Positions 1 through 10,231 are shown, numbered from the stretch's first letter. The stretch: DNA of 16,282 nucleotides from an uncultured Colwellia sp. (GCA_913020705.1 CAJWBY010000113.1:1-16282); one strand, 5' to 3'. The notes: generated by a model not told the origin, from the sequence alone. Translations and numbers: made by a program.

Positions 1-74
1 CGAATTTCCCAAACTGCATTACCCCAATCACCTTTTACTTCGAAGCGAGAAAAAGCCGTCATACTATGGATCAT
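1..74 (-). CDS. yicC: YicC family protein, N-terminal fragment (cut by window start)
   Basis: Read on the minus strand from the ATG at 74-72, the first 24 residues include MIHSMTAFSR followed by VKGDWGNAVWEIR. This closely matches the N-terminus of E. coli YicC as I recall it (MIRSMTAYAR, then EIKGEWGSATWEMR). YicC is a widespread stress-linked protein reported to act as an endoribonuclease. Only the start is in the window, so no catalytic residue can be judged. The upstream GGAT, seven bases from the ATG, is a plausible ribosome binding site. A second in-frame ATG (62-60) would give the shorter MTAFSR start used by some homologues, but the upstream one fits the family and the RBS better. The 163 bp between this gene and the next one show no clear terminator or other gene. 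Confidence 0.8.
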   Translation of the reverse strand, partial: MIHSMTAFSRFEVKGDWGNAVWEI

Positions 75-237
75 ATTGTTATCCGTTTACTGAGTTTTAT
101 AAATAAAGATGATTATGCCAAACGCATAAACAGGTAGCTACATTATTTTTATTGATGATAAGAAAGTGGGAAGTAATACTATGTAAGCTTCACCATTAAA
201 GCTGTATTTTAGTTTGAATTATGTCGTGAAATTATCA

Positions 238-996
238 TCAATATAATTTCCATTTTTCTTTTAGTTTTGTAAGTTTACCGCTGGTTACTAATTGTTGAAA
301 CGCAGTTTGGTATTTCTGCACTAAGACAAGGGGAGTTCCCATGCTAAACGCTATACTCAGCTTGTTATTTAAAGCAGCGACTTCATTTAATCTTTGTAGT
401 TCATTAAAGTCATATCCAAGACTTTTAGCTCTTGTTTCTATTGTAATTTGAGTTGCGAGAATCAGATCAACTCTATCAATAAATAGCATGTTCATATTCT
501 GTCGTTCGTTTGCTAGTTCATAAATATTAGAAAAGTTCTGAGCGATTAAATATTGTGCGGAATTAGAGTTTCTTGAAGCGGCTATTTTGTAGTTCTTTAA
601 TGCCGAAACTTCATAGTCGCTTTTGGTGAAGTGTTTTTTTAACCCCCAAAAATATAAACGCTCTTCTTTGAGTGCGCCAATCCAGTGGAATTTTGTATCA
701 CGAATTTTTGTATGTGCAATAGAATAAATTAAAATATTAGGTTTATTAAGTGCAACTTCGTATGCTCTTGCCCAAGGCATTACTTTAATTTCAGCCTGAT
801 CTTTAGTTATTTCAAATAAAGCTTTAACCACATCGGTAGAAAAACCACCCAGCGTGCCATCAGGTTTTTTAATTTGATAGGGTTCGAGAAACTCAGTAAC
901 AACGTTGATTTCTTTAGATTGACCACCAAAAGATGCCAATAATAGAAATGTACTTGCTATAAGGGGTAATAGTTTGTTTCTAAAAATTTTAAGCAT
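238..996 (-). CDS. Periplasmic solute-binding protein, SBP_bac_3 / PBPb type
   Basis: This 252-residue protein starts with a charged segment (MLKIFRNK) and a hydrophobic stretch (about residues 9-24), a signal peptide probably cleaved near residue 27. There is no lipobox cysteine, so it should be soluble in the periplasm. The mature part opens with a beta strand and the segment GFSTDVVKALFE (about 51-62), then MPWARAY (about 73-79). This is the pattern of family-3 extracellular solute-binding proteins (amino-acid-binding type), common as single-domain proteins in Alteromonadales. No permease or ATPase gene lies beside it, so it may serve a distant transporter or a sensor; the ligand cannot be named. 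The ribosome binding site is weak (AAAG close to the ATG). It is transcribed away from gltD and separated from it by the gltBD terminator. Confidence 0.75.
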   Translation of the reverse strand: MLKIFRNKLLPLIASTFLLLASFGGQSKEINVVTEFLEPYQIKKPDGTLGGFSTDVVKALFEITKDQAEIKVMPWARAYEVALNKPNILIYSIAHTKIRDTKFHWIGALKEERLYFWGLKKHFTKSDYEVSALKNYKIAASRNSNSAQYLIAQNFSNIYELANERQNMNMLFIDRVDLILATQITIETRAKSLGYDFNELQRLNEVAALNNKLSIAFSMGTPLVLVQKYQTAFQQLVTSGKLTKLKEKWKLY

Positions 997-1128
997 ACTT
1001 TACTATCTTGCACATCATAATGACCCATTTTTTGCTTATTTAAAATAACAGACATTTTAGTTTCTTTAAATATTAATAATATAGCTCACTTTTGTGAGTG
1101 AGTGGCGATATTACAAAATTTAGGTATG

Positions 1129-1154
1129 AAAAAAGCAGCCGAAGCTGCTTTTTT
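1129..1154 (-). terminator. Rho-independent terminator of gltBD (TTCG tetraloop)
   Basis: An 11-bp perfect stem (AAAAAAGCAGC against GCTGCTTTTTT) encloses four bases. Read on the minus strand the loop is TTCG closed by C-G, the very stable UUCG tetraloop, and the stem runs into six Ts. It sits 24 bp after the gltD stop codon, so it should end the gltB-gltD transcript. The A-run on the other side makes it potentially bidirectional. Confidence 0.9.
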
Positions 1155-1177
1155 GCAAGGGAAAAACACGTTGTACT

Positions 1178-2599
<1,422 letters not shown>

Positions 2600-2622
2600 T
2601 TACCCTTAATTCGCATTCACGA

Positions 2623-5600
2623 TTACTGTGCTTGAACGCGAAGTTCAGCAGAAGAACGACTACGATGACCTAATAAGGTCTTAACATCGGTTGCCGTTGG
2701 TTTTACTAGTTTAAATTTCGGTGCGTATGCATCAAAATTACCTAATATGTCTTGTGCTCTCGCACTACCTGTTTCATCAAAATGTTGATTGATAATGCCA
2801 CGTAAATGTTCTTGGTGAATAGTAAGGTCTGTTATAGGTAATAACTCGATTGATTCGCTATTTAAACGGATCTCTAAGTCATCAGCCTCATCTAATACAT
2901 AAGCAAAACCACCAGTCATGCCCGCACCAAAGTTAACACCTACTTGTCCAATAATTGTAACTATTCCACCTGTCATGTATTCACAAGCATGATCGCCAGT
3001 TCCTTCAATAACGGCTTGTGCACCTGAGTTACGAACTGCAAAGCGTTCACCTGCACGACCACAACCGTAAAGTTTTCCTCCGGTTGCGCCATATAAACAC
3101 GTATTACCCATGATCATAGTTTCATGACTTAAGTATTCGACACCTTTTGGCGGTTTGATTGTTAACTTACCACCTGCCATGCCTTTACCTACGTAATCAT
3201 TAGCATCACCAGTAAGTGTCATTTCTAAGCCACCCGCATTCCACACACCAAAACTTTGTCCTGCGGTGCCATTAAGATGAATATGAATTGGAGATGACGC
3301 CATACCTTGGTCGCCATGATGACGAGCAATTTCACCTGATAATGACGCGCCAACAGAGCGATCAGTATTTTGTATGCTAAATCTGAAATCGCCGCCTTTA
3401 CTGTGCAACACTGCATCAGTACAAGCATCAAGAATCTCTTTATTTAGTAAACCTTTATCAAACGGATTATTCTCTTCTTTTTGATAAAGTGCGGTATCTT
3501 CGCCGGCAACAACCTGAGCAATAATAGGAGATAAGTCAAGTTTTTGTTGCTTAGCTGTTATGCCAGTTAGTTGCACTAATAAGTCAGTTCGGCCAATAAT
3601 TGCGGTTAAGCTTTCAACGCCTAATCTCGCTAAAATTTCACGCACATCTTGAGCAATAAACTTAAAATAGTGCATTACTTGCTCAGGTAAACCTTTAAAG
3701 TACTTTTCACGCAAAACATCGTCTTGCGTTGCAACACCTGTAGCGCAGTTGTTTAAATGACAAATACGTAGGAATTTACAACCAAGCGTTACCATAGGAG
3801 CAGTACCAAAGCCAAAGCTCTCAGCACCTAAAATTGCGGCTTTAACAATATCAATACCGGTTTTCAATCCACCATCAACTTGCAAGCGTACTTTATGACG
3901 TAAGCCATTTGTGACGAGTGATTGATGTGCTTCAGCTAAACCTAGTTCCCAAGGACAGCCCGCATATTTAACTGATGTTAATGGACTTGCTGCAGTACCA
4001 CCATCGTAGCCAGAAATAGTAATAAAATCAGCGTATGCTTTTGCAACACCTGAAGCGATTGTACCGACACCTGGGCCTGAAACGAGCTTTACTGAAATTA
4101 CGGCCTTAGGGTTCACTTGCTTTAAATCGAAAATAAGCTGAGCTAAATCTTCAATTGAATAAATGTCGTGATGTGGTGGTGGAGAAATTAAGGTAACACC
4201 AGGTACTGAAAATCGTAATTTAGCGATTAACGGTGATACTTTATCTCCTGGAAGTTGACCACCTTCGCCAGGTTTTGCACCTTGAGCGACTTTTATTTGA
4301 AGTACGTCTGCATTAACTAAGTAATGAGGTGTAACACCAAATCGACCGGAAGCAATTTGTTTGATTCGAGAGTTTTTAACGGTGCCAAAACGACGCTCGT
4401 CTTCACCACCTTCACCAGAATTTGAATAGCCACCTAAACGGTTCATGGCAATAGCTAACGCTTCATGCGCTTCTGGGCTTAATGCACCAATAGACATTGC
4501 CGCACTGTCGAACCGTTTAAACATTTCAGTTTCAGGCTCTACTTTGCTGATATCAATAGAATTGGTATTTTCTTTAAAGCCAAGTAAATCACGTAAAGTC
4601 GCAGCAGGGCGGTTATTTACTTCATCAGCAAACTGGCGGTAGTCAGCATAATCGCCTGTCTGTACAGCTTTTTGTAAATAAGTTACTACATTTGGATTGT
4701 AGGCGTGGTATTCACCGCCATGTACGTATTTGAGTTGTCCGCCATGGTTTACTTTTTGATGCGCTAAAAAGGCTTTACGGGCAAGGTTGATATTGTCTTG
4801 CTCTATGTCTGAAAAGTCGGCCCCTTGAATACGACTCGGTAGATCAGGGAAACATAATTGCATAATGTTTTGATGCAAACCTATGATTTCAAACAAGCCG
4901 GCACAACGATAACTGGCAATGGTTGATATACCCATTTTTGATAATATTTTCAATAGACCTTTATTGATACCATCACGGTAATTCATCACTGCTTGACGAG
5001 CTGTTAAGTCAATTTGACCTTGGTCTACTAATTGTTCAATTGTTTCGAAAGCAAGATAAGGGTAAACAGCCGTTGCACCTAAACCAAGTAATACAGCAAA
5101 GTGATGAGAGTCACGTGCTGATGCTGTTTCTACAATAATGTTAGAATCACAGCGTAATTGTTTTTCAACTAAGCGTTGTTGTACTGCACCTACTGCCATA
5201 GCAGCCGGTATTGGCAACATTCCTTTATGAATTTGACGATCTGAAAGGACTAAAATAACGGTGCTTTTATCACGAACTAATGTTTCAGCTTCATCACACA
5301 AACGGATAATGGCTGCTTCTAAGCCTTCATCAGTGTCGTAATTTAAAGTTAGCGTGTCGCTACGGTAATGTTCAGGATCAAGTTCACGAAGCTGCTTCAA
5401 CCCTGTGTACATTAATATAGGCGTTTCAAATAAAATACGGTCAGCATGTCCTGTTGTTTCATTAAAAACGTTATGTTCGCGACCAATACAGGTGCCTAAA
5501 GACATAACGTATCGTTCACGTAAGGGGTCAATAGGTGGATTTGTCACTTGCGCAAATTGCTGGCGAAAATAATCAAAAATTGTACGAGGCTGGCTTGAAA

Positions 5601-7080
5601 GAACGGCCATTGGGGTATCGTCACCCATAGAACCAGTAGCTTCCATACCATTTTCGGCTAATGTTTTAACTATTTGTTGAATTTCTTCATAGCTGTAGTT
5701 AAACATTTTATGGTATTGCGAGATCGTTTGGTCGTCAAATACACGCTTGCCAATAAGTTCAGCGTCTAGTTTGTGAAAAGGGACTAAACGGCTAATATTT
5801 TTATCTAACCATTCACGGTATGGATGACGAACTTTGAGCTCTTCATCTATGTCAGCGGAGGTAAATATTTTCCCAGTGTAAGTATCGATGGCAAGCATTT
5901 CACCTGGTCCAACACGGCCCTTTTCAACCACTTCGTCTTCACCGTAATCCCAAATACCTACTTCTGATGCAAGCGTTATAAAACCATCGCGAGTAATAAC
6001 GTAACGTGCTGGACGTAAACCGTTTCTATCTAAATTACAGGCAACATGACGACCATTGGTTACAACGACACCTGCAGGGCCATCCCATGGTTCCATGTGC
6101 ATAGAGTTAAATTCGTAAAATGCTTTTAAATCTTCATCCATTAACGGGCTGTTTTGCCAAGCAGGTGGCATTAACAAACGCATACCACGGTATAAATCCA
6201 TACCGCCAGCAAGGAATAATTCCAGCATGTTGTCTAAAGAAGATGAGTCAGAACCGCTTTCATTAACAAATGGTGCAGCATCTTGAAGATCAGGTAATAA
6301 AGGTGACTTGAAAATATGAGTTCGCGCGCGACTCCACTGACGATTACCTTTAATCGTATTAATTTCACCGTTATGAGCTAAGTAACGAAAAGGTTGTGCT
6401 AAGTGCCATTGTGGGGACGTATTCGTTGAGAAACGTTGATGAAAAACACAAATTGCTGTTTGCATACGTATATCAGCAAGGTCTAAATAAAAATTAGGTA
6501 AATCTACAGGCATCATTAAGCCTTTGTAGATAGTAACCAAACACGACAAGCTAGCAACATAAAAAACACTGTCTTGAATTCGCTTTTCTGCACGACGACG
6601 TGCCATATATAAGCGACGTTCTAAATCACGGTTTCTCCAGCCAGGAGGAGCATCAACAAAAACTTGCTCTATTTGTGGCATGTTGTTGATTGCAGTTTCA
6701 CCTAGCATTGCAGTATCGATAGGCACTACACGCCAACCAATAAGTGTTAGGGTTTCATTGGCTAATTCTTCTTCAAGAATTTTTTTACTTAAAGCAGCTT
6801 GTATAGGATCAGGATTGAGGAAAATCATGCCTACAGCGTATTTTTTACCTAGTTTCCAGTTATTCTCTTCAGCAATAGCTCGGAAAAAGGTGTCTGGCTT
6901 TTGCATTAATAAACCACAACCATCGCCGGTTTTACCATCGGCAGCAATGCCGCCACGATGTTGCATGCGGTCAAGTGCATGTATTGCAGTTTTTACAAGC
7001 TTGTGACTTGCTTTGCCTTGTTGGTGAGCAATTAAGCCAAACCCGCAGTTGTCTTTTTGAACGCTGTGATCGTAAAGCAT
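2623..7080 (-). CDS. gltB: Glutamate synthase (NADPH) large subunit
   Basis: GltB is the catalytic subunit of GOGAT, which with glutamine synthetase assimilates ammonia. The protein has 1485 residues, about the E. coli length, and ends with the same LRVQAQ. The N-terminus MLYDHSVQKDNCGFG shows an 11-residue propeptide before Cys12, the expected N-terminal nucleophile of the glutaminase domain after cleavage. The order is class-II glutaminase (12 to about 400), central domain, FMN-binding synthase barrel (about 800-1170; includes GEGGEDERRFG and PPPHHDIYS), then the GXGXG beta-helix domain. Cysteines C1101, C1107 and C1112 form the 3Fe-4S motif CX5CX4C. A GAGG sequence lies about 12-13 bases before the ATG, rather far. 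It is the first gene of the gltBD operon; the promoter must lie in the long upstream spacer, but I see no convincing boxes. Confidence 0.98.
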   Translation of the reverse strand: MLYDHSVQKDNCGFGLIAHQQGKASHKLVKTAIHALDRMQHRGGIAADGKTGDGCGLLMQKPDTFFRAIAEENNWKLGKKYAVGMIFLNPDPIQAALSKKILEEELANETLTLIGWRVVPIDTAMLGETAINNMPQIEQVFVDAPPGWRNRDLERRLYMARRRAEKRIQDSVFYVASLSCLVTIYKGLMMPVDLPNFYLDLADIRMQTAICVFHQRFSTNTSPQWHLAQPFRYLAHNGEINTIKGNRQWSRARTHIFKSPLLPDLQDAAPFVNESGSDSSSLDNMLELFLAGGMDLYRGMRLLMPPAWQNSPLMDEDLKAFYEFNSMHMEPWDGPAGVVVTNGRHVACNLDRNGLRPARYVITRDGFITLASEVGIWDYGEDEVVEKGRVGPGEMLAIDTYTGKIFTSADIDEELKVRHPYREWLDKNISRLVPFHKLDAELIGKRVFDDQTISQYHKMFNYSYEEIQQIVKTLAENGMEATGSMGDDTPMAVLSSQPRTIFDYFRQQFAQVTNPPIDPLRERYVMSLGTCIGREHNVFNETTGHADRILFETPILMYTGLKQLRELDPEHYRSDTLTLNYDTDEGLEAAIIRLCDEAETLVRDKSTVILVLSDRQIHKGMLPIPAAMAVGAVQQRLVEKQLRCDSNIIVETASARDSHHFAVLLGLGATAVYPYLAFETIEQLVDQGQIDLTARQAVMNYRDGINKGLLKILSKMGISTIASYRCAGLFEIIGLHQNIMQLCFPDLPSRIQGADFSDIEQDNINLARKAFLAHQKVNHGGQLKYVHGGEYHAYNPNVVTYLQKAVQTGDYADYRQFADEVNNRPAATLRDLLGFKENTNSIDISKVEPETEMFKRFDSAAMSIGALSPEAHEALAIAMNRLGGYSNSGEGGEDERRFGTVKNSRIKQIASGRFGVTPHYLVNADVLQIKVAQGAKPGEGGQLPGDKVSPLIAKLRFSVPGVTLISPPPHHDIYSIEDLAQLIFDLKQVNPKAVISVKLVSGPGVGTIASGVAKAYADFITISGYDGGTAASPLTSVKYAGCPWELGLAEAHQSLVTNGLRHKVRLQVDGGLKTGIDIVKAAILGAESFGFGTAPMVTLGCKFLRICHLNNCATGVATQDDVLREKYFKGLPEQVMHYFKFIAQDVREILARLGVESLTAIIGRTDLLVQLTGITAKQQKLDLSPIIAQVVAGEDTALYQKEENNPFDKGLLNKEILDACTDAVLHSKGGDFRFSIQNTDRSVGASLSGEIARHHGDQGMASSPIHIHLNGTAGQSFGVWNAGGLEMTLTGDANDYVGKGMAGGKLTIKPPKGVEYLSHETMIMGNTCLYGATGGKLYGCGRAGERFAVRNSGAQAVIEGTGDHACEYMTGGIVTIIGQVGVNFGAGMTGGFAYVLDEADDLEIRLNSESIELLPITDLTIHQEHLRGIINQHFDETGSARAQDILGNFDAYAPKFKLVKPTATDVKTLLGHRSRSSAELRVQAQ

Positions 7081-7500
7081 AATGTTATATTTTCCTCAAT
7101 AAATAACCACTTAAGAACATAGAATATGATGAAAGAATAAAGTTATACAAAAGTTGCATAAATACTCTGTTTTCACTTAGGTGGAACCTTTAACAATAAA
7201 CACTTATTTATAAAAGGTCAATAAAAATAGAGTATTTGCTCGTAGTTTTTTTACATTTTTGTAGTTCATTGTTTTTGTTGGTTTTTTTGTGTGTTTGATA
7301 GGTTTGTGCTTTTTGTTTAAGTTTTTATGCGTTATTAATAGTAGTTTTTAGGGAGTTGATAATGATTTTTGTTTACTTTGTTGTAATTTTATTACATTTA
7401 TAGTTCTGTTAATGAAAAGTATAAAACGAATTAATATTAGGTGTTATTCATTATTTATTCAGTGATGTATGTACAAGGTAGGTATAAAAGATTAATAAAT
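7081..7500. other. AT-rich spacer upstream of gltB, with T-rich strand skew
   Basis: No gene of credible length is seen here. The part next to gltB should hold its promoter and leader on the minus strand; a TATAAC at 7146-7141 (minus strand) is a possible -10 box, but no good -35 box pairs with it. From about 7230 to 7400 the plus strand is dominated by T and G runs with little A or C, so the minus-strand copy is rich in A and C. Confidence 0.5.
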
Positions 7501-7502
7501 GA

Positions 7503-7613
7503 ACATCGTCGTTCTTTGCCATCCATGGCACCACGACATTGCCTGCAGGTACTTATGATTTGTCTGGAACTAAAATCATGACCGTTCATCCTGAAAATAA
7601 AAAAAGCCAGTAA
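7503..7613 (+). pseudogene. Possible 3' remnant of a gene in a GC-rich island
   Basis: A 36-codon open stretch lies between stops at 7500-7502 and 7611-7613. Its translation contains FFAIHGTTTLPAGTYDLSG followed by TKIMTVHPENKKSQ, which reads like the end of a real protein with normal codons, but it has no good start. Of bases 7501-7550, 27 of 50 are G or C, against 14 of 60 in 7441-7500. The stop lies inside the hairpin at 7603-7627, as at many gene ends. The opposite strand also has a 44-residue frame (7589-7455), so the coding strand is not certain. It could equally be part of a dispersed non-coding repeat. I do not recognise the protein. Confidence 0.2.
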
Positions 7614-7627
7614 TAATTACTGGCTTT
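7601..7627 (-). terminator. Rho-independent terminator of folE2
   Basis: The 11-bp arms AAAGCCAGTAA (7603-7613) and TTACTGGCTTT (7617-7627) are perfectly complementary with a 3-base loop. On the minus strand the stem runs into TTTTTTTATTTTC, a good U-tract, 32 bp after the folE2 stop codon. On the plus strand only three Ts follow, so it works best for folE2. Confidence 0.85.
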
Positions 7628-7659
7628 ATAATAGATTTAAATGTCTAAAAGGTTAGCAC

Positions 7660-8583
7660 TTATGGCTGGTATCCGCCTTCAACACCTTTTGTAGTAATGC
7701 TCACAGCGTCATGAGCATGCAATGACTCAAGATGATTGATGCGAAGCCAAAAGTCGTCGTATTCATTAGTTTGATTCATCGCATGTTGCAAGCGGCGTGC
7801 TGCATCTTCACAAAACATTAAGTTTTGCCCGTTAAGGCGTGCAAATTCTTGTTCATCTTCACGTTTAACCGCTGCTTGAACTGGGGTTTTTAAACAACCT
7901 TCAATGATATCGACTAAAGCGGTAATTGGGAATTCACTGGTGTTAGCATTAAGTTTAACTTTTAATTCAGCAACAGAGCGTTGGCTATGTGGTGTAGCAA
8001 CAATACCATCTGTCGTTCCAAGCCATTCGTGGATAGAGTCTAAATCAGTTTGTTTGTCATTAAACTTGTCTTTAAAGGCTTTTTGAATTAATTGTCTGGC
8101 AAGTGCAGCAGAACATGGACAAGTCGATGAATATCTAACATCAACAGATAGCTCAATATCAAGTTTTCCTTTATTCAAACGGCCCGTTAAGATTACAGGG
8201 TAGGCTTTCCAGCCCTGCTTACCACTGACTAATGATTTTCTTCTTAAATGATAATCAAAGCGAAACTGTACTTTCGCGTTATCGCTAAGATCATGGTGAC
8301 TACTAATGAACCCATCGAGTAAAGTGACTAAGCTTTGGAAATCTAATGTGTTACTGGTAGAAAGTTCGTCAAGTAGCAAATACAGGCGAGACATATGAAT
8401 GCCTTTCGCTTGCGGCTCTTTTAAGTTTACATACGCGTCAACAAAAGCAGAAACCATTCGCTCATTTTCACCTTGTGAAGCAACCATTATGGGCATTTCG
8501 ATATTACTCATTCCAACCCAATCGAGGGTGCCTTCGGTTTGAGCTGTGGTGTGATTGGCGATATCAGGCATTAATGTTGACAT
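7660..8583 (-). CDS. folE2: GTP cyclohydrolase FolE2 (GTP cyclohydrolase IB)
   Basis: FolE2 converts GTP to dihydroneopterin triphosphate, the first step of tetrahydrofolate synthesis, and also feeds queuosine synthesis. It is the class that does not depend strictly on zinc and replaces FolE in many bacteria. The 307-residue length is normal. Diagnostic segments are [13 protein letters not shown] (20-32), GIHMSRLY (61-68) and STCPCSAA (153-160), where C155 is the expected catalytic cysteine of the CPCS motif. The RBS GGAG lies five bases before the ATG, which supports this start. The gene is transcribed alone, with its own terminator. I looked for a Zur operator upstream and found none I would defend. 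Whether the genome also has folE cannot be seen here. Confidence 0.96.
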   Translation of the reverse strand: MSTLMPDIANHTTAQTEGTLDWVGMSNIEMPIMVASQGENERMVSAFVDAYVNLKEPQAKGIHMSRLYLLLDELSTSNTLDFQSLVTLLDGFISSHHDLSDNAKVQFRFDYHLRRKSLVSGKQGWKAYPVILTGRLNKGKLDIELSVDVRYSSTCPCSAALARQLIQKAFKDKFNDKQTDLDSIHEWLGTTDGIVATPHSQRSVAELKVKLNANTSEFPITALVDIIEGCLKTPVQAAVKREDEQEFARLNGQNLMFCEDAARRLQHAMNQTNEYDDFWLRINHLESLHAHDAVSITTKGVEGGYQP

Positions 8584-8606
8584 TTCTACTCCAGTATTTC
8601 TAACGC

Positions 8607-8643
8607 GTTATGTAAAGGGCTTTTTGAAACTTCAGTACATAAC
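8607..8643 (-). promoter_or_regulatory. Inverted repeat in the folE2 leader
   Basis: GTTATGTA (8607-8614) and TACATAAC (8636-8643) are perfect 8-bp arms 21 bases apart, starting 24 bp before the folE2 start codon. The ten bases 8601-8610, TAACGCGTTA, are a perfect palindrome that overlaps the proximal arm. They could form a leader hairpin or a protein site. They match no riboswitch I know. Confidence 0.3.
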
Positions 8644-8878
8644 ATACTTATTAAGGGCGCATATTCTAACGTATATTTACTTATAGATATAGCTACAGTT
8701 ATTTTTTAAGTATTTTAAGCTCATAATTTAGCGAGATCTGGGATATTATTGAGGGTTTAGTGTTTTTTAAATATTCAAAATTGATAAAAATGATAGGAAT
8801 ATGTTTAATGACATCATTATATATATTGTTACAATAAAGATAATCACGACATGATAAATATAATAAAAGGTTGAGTGT

Positions 8879-9226
8879 GTGAATAATTTCGAACAGTTAG
8901 ATGTTAGTTTATTAGATGGATATGTAGATAGTCTGGGTTTAGATATCGTTAAGCAGATGTTGGATTTATATATTCAGCAATCAATTACCTATCTTGAGGA
9001 TATTTCAGACTCGATTGAACAAAATTCACAAGCATTGTGGGAAGAGCGATGTCATAAAATGAAAGGAGCAACGGGTAGTGTCGGTTTATTAGTTGCTCAT
9101 GCAAAGTTGGTCGCAATTGAAAAAATATCAGACGAATGGCCTGAAAAATTAAAACATAGGTTAGAGTTGGTTGAAATAAATAGAGAAGCTATTGATGCCT
9201 TTAAGCAATGGTTAGCATCAAAGTAA
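8879..9226 (+). CDS. Stand-alone Hpt phosphotransfer protein
   Basis: This 115-residue, mostly helical protein has a single Hpt (histidine phosphotransfer) domain. The motif HKMKGATGSVGL places the phosphorylated histidine at H59, with K62 and G63 giving the usual HxxKG pattern. Such proteins pass phosphate between a receiver domain of a hybrid kinase and a response regulator in the cytoplasm. The start is GTG at 8879; AAAGG at 8866-8870 lies eight bases upstream, and no ATG is better placed. The gene converges with arcA across a shared terminator. In Shewanella oneidensis, HptA carries phosphate from the kinase ArcS to ArcA, so this is a candidate HptA equivalent. That link is inference from position and family, not from a sequence match I can verify. 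Confidence 0.85.
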   Translation: MNNFEQLDVSLLDGYVDSLGLDIVKQMLDLYIQQSITYLEDISDSIEQNSQALWEERCHKMKGATGSVGLLVAHAKLVAIEKISDEWPEKLKHRLELVEINREAIDAFKQWLASK

Positions 9227-9241
9227 ATTAGCTGAATGACG

Positions 9242-9286
9242 TATAATAAAAAGGGGAAGCAATAATTGCTTCCCCTTTTTATTATA
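9242..9286. terminator. Bidirectional terminator between the Hpt gene and arcA
   Basis: Bases 9242-9263 and 9265-9286 form a perfect 22-bp inverted repeat about one central base. The GC core GGGGAAGC / GCTTCCCC is flanked by A and T runs, so each strand shows a strong hairpin followed by five Ts. It lies 16 bp after the Hpt stop codon and 25 bp after the arcA stop codon, and serves both convergent genes. Confidence 0.95.
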
Positions 9287-9311
9287 TTACTGATACTTAA
9301 TAACTAAGTAT

Positions 9312-10013
9312 TTAGTCAACACTACCAACGAAACGGTAGCCTTCACCATGAATTGTATTAATGAGTTCAGGAGCATCTGGTACAGATTCAAAATGTTTAC
9401 GTAAACGTCTAATTGTTACATCAACAGTACGATCGTTTGAACGAAGATCACGTCCGGTCATCTCTTTTATCAGTTGTTGACGAGTTACAATTTGACCTGT
9501 ATTTTCAATCAATAATCGTAAAGCACGGTATTCACCACGAGGAATAGCTAATACTTGTCCGTCAGGTGCGGTCATTTTTCTAGAATTTCCATCAAGTGAC
9601 CATTCATTGAATGTAATTACCGCTTTTTCAGTTTCATTTTTAGTTTGACCAATTCGATTAAGAATATTTCGCGCTCTTATGGTCAATTCACGAGGGTTGA
9701 ATGGTTTTGTTAAATAGTCATCAGCGCCTATTTCTAAACCAAGAATTTTGTCGATATCGCTATCACGACCGGTAAGAAATATTAAACCTAGGTCATTGTT
9801 ACTGGTTAATTCTCTCGCTAATAACAAGCCATTTTTACCCGGAAGGTTGATATCCATAATCACTAAATTAATCGTGTTTTTCTTTAACTGGGTATCCATG
9901 CTCTCACCGTCGGTAGACTCAGATACTTGATAGCCTTCAGCTTCAAATAAGTTACGTAGGTTAAAGCGTGTGACATCTTCGTCTTCTACGATGAGTATGT
10001 GAGGTTTTTGCAT
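9312..10013 (-). CDS. arcA: Aerobic respiration control response regulator ArcA
   Basis: ArcA is an OmpR-family response regulator that, when phosphorylated under low oxygen, controls respiratory and central metabolic genes. The 233-residue protein matches E. coli ArcA over its whole length as I recall it, including [12 protein letters not shown] at the start, [35 protein letters not shown] and the C-terminal [10 protein letters not shown] and IHGEGYRF. The receiver domain has the acidic pair E10/D11, the phospho-acceptor D54, T81 and K103; the winged-helix DNA-binding domain occupies about 135-230. GGA lies nine bases before the ATG. The gene stands 218 bp after a histidine kinase gene on the same strand and converges with the Hpt gene. 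The spacer probably holds its own promoter. Confidence 0.97.
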   Translation of the reverse strand: MQKPHILIVEDEDVTRFNLRNLFEAEGYQVSESTDGESMDTQLKKNTINLVIMDINLPGKNGLLLARELTSNNDLGLIFLTGRDSDIDKILGLEIGADDYLTKPFNPRELTIRARNILNRIGQTKNETEKAVITFNEWSLDGNSRKMTAPDGQVLAIPRGEYRALRLLIENTGQIVTRQQLIKEMTGRDLRSNDRTVDVTIRRLRKHFESVPDAPELINTIHGEGYRFVGSVD

Positions 10014-10122
10014 CTTATTATTTCCATTTTCTGTGTATTTAGCAATAATGTTTACTATATGTTAGTTATAGCTGAAAAATATATTAACGCTATGTTGCTA
10101 ATGCTGATTTTGATAATTATTT

Positions 10123-10138
10123 ATACAATTAATTGTAT
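10123..10138. repeat. 16-bp perfect palindrome upstream of arcA
   Basis: ATACAATTAATTGTAT is identical to its reverse complement. It lies 110 bp before the arcA start codon in the 218-bp gap after the kinase gene. It has no loop or T-run suited to a terminator and looks more like an operator for a dimeric regulator; which one is unknown. Confidence 0.4.
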
Positions 10139-10231
10139 GGTATAGAACCACTAACTAAAAAACAATCATGTTTATTCAGTTTCTTATACATCTACACTGA
10201 ATTATTGGGTTAGCGGTAATTTTATTTTAAC

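Noticed and set aside
1085..1098. Small hairpin CTCAC-TTTT-GTGAG between the binding-protein gene and gltD
   Set aside because: A 5-bp stem in AT-rich DNA is expected by chance and has no terminator T-run.
7362..7403. Hydrophobic 13-codon frame (MIFVYFVVILLHL) preceded by GGGAG six bases upstream
   Set aside because: The RBS spacing is good, but the frame is tiny, lies in a T-rich stretch where hydrophobic codons arise by chance, and has no downstream plus-strand gene to lead.
8584..8720. Zur operator upstream of folE2
   Set aside because: No sequence close to the known Zur palindrome was found; the inverted repeats there differ from it.
8859..8864. TATAAT just upstream of the Hpt gene as its -10 box
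   Set aside because: Transcription would start after the AAAGG ribosome binding site, leaving the GTG start without one; no matching -35 box either.
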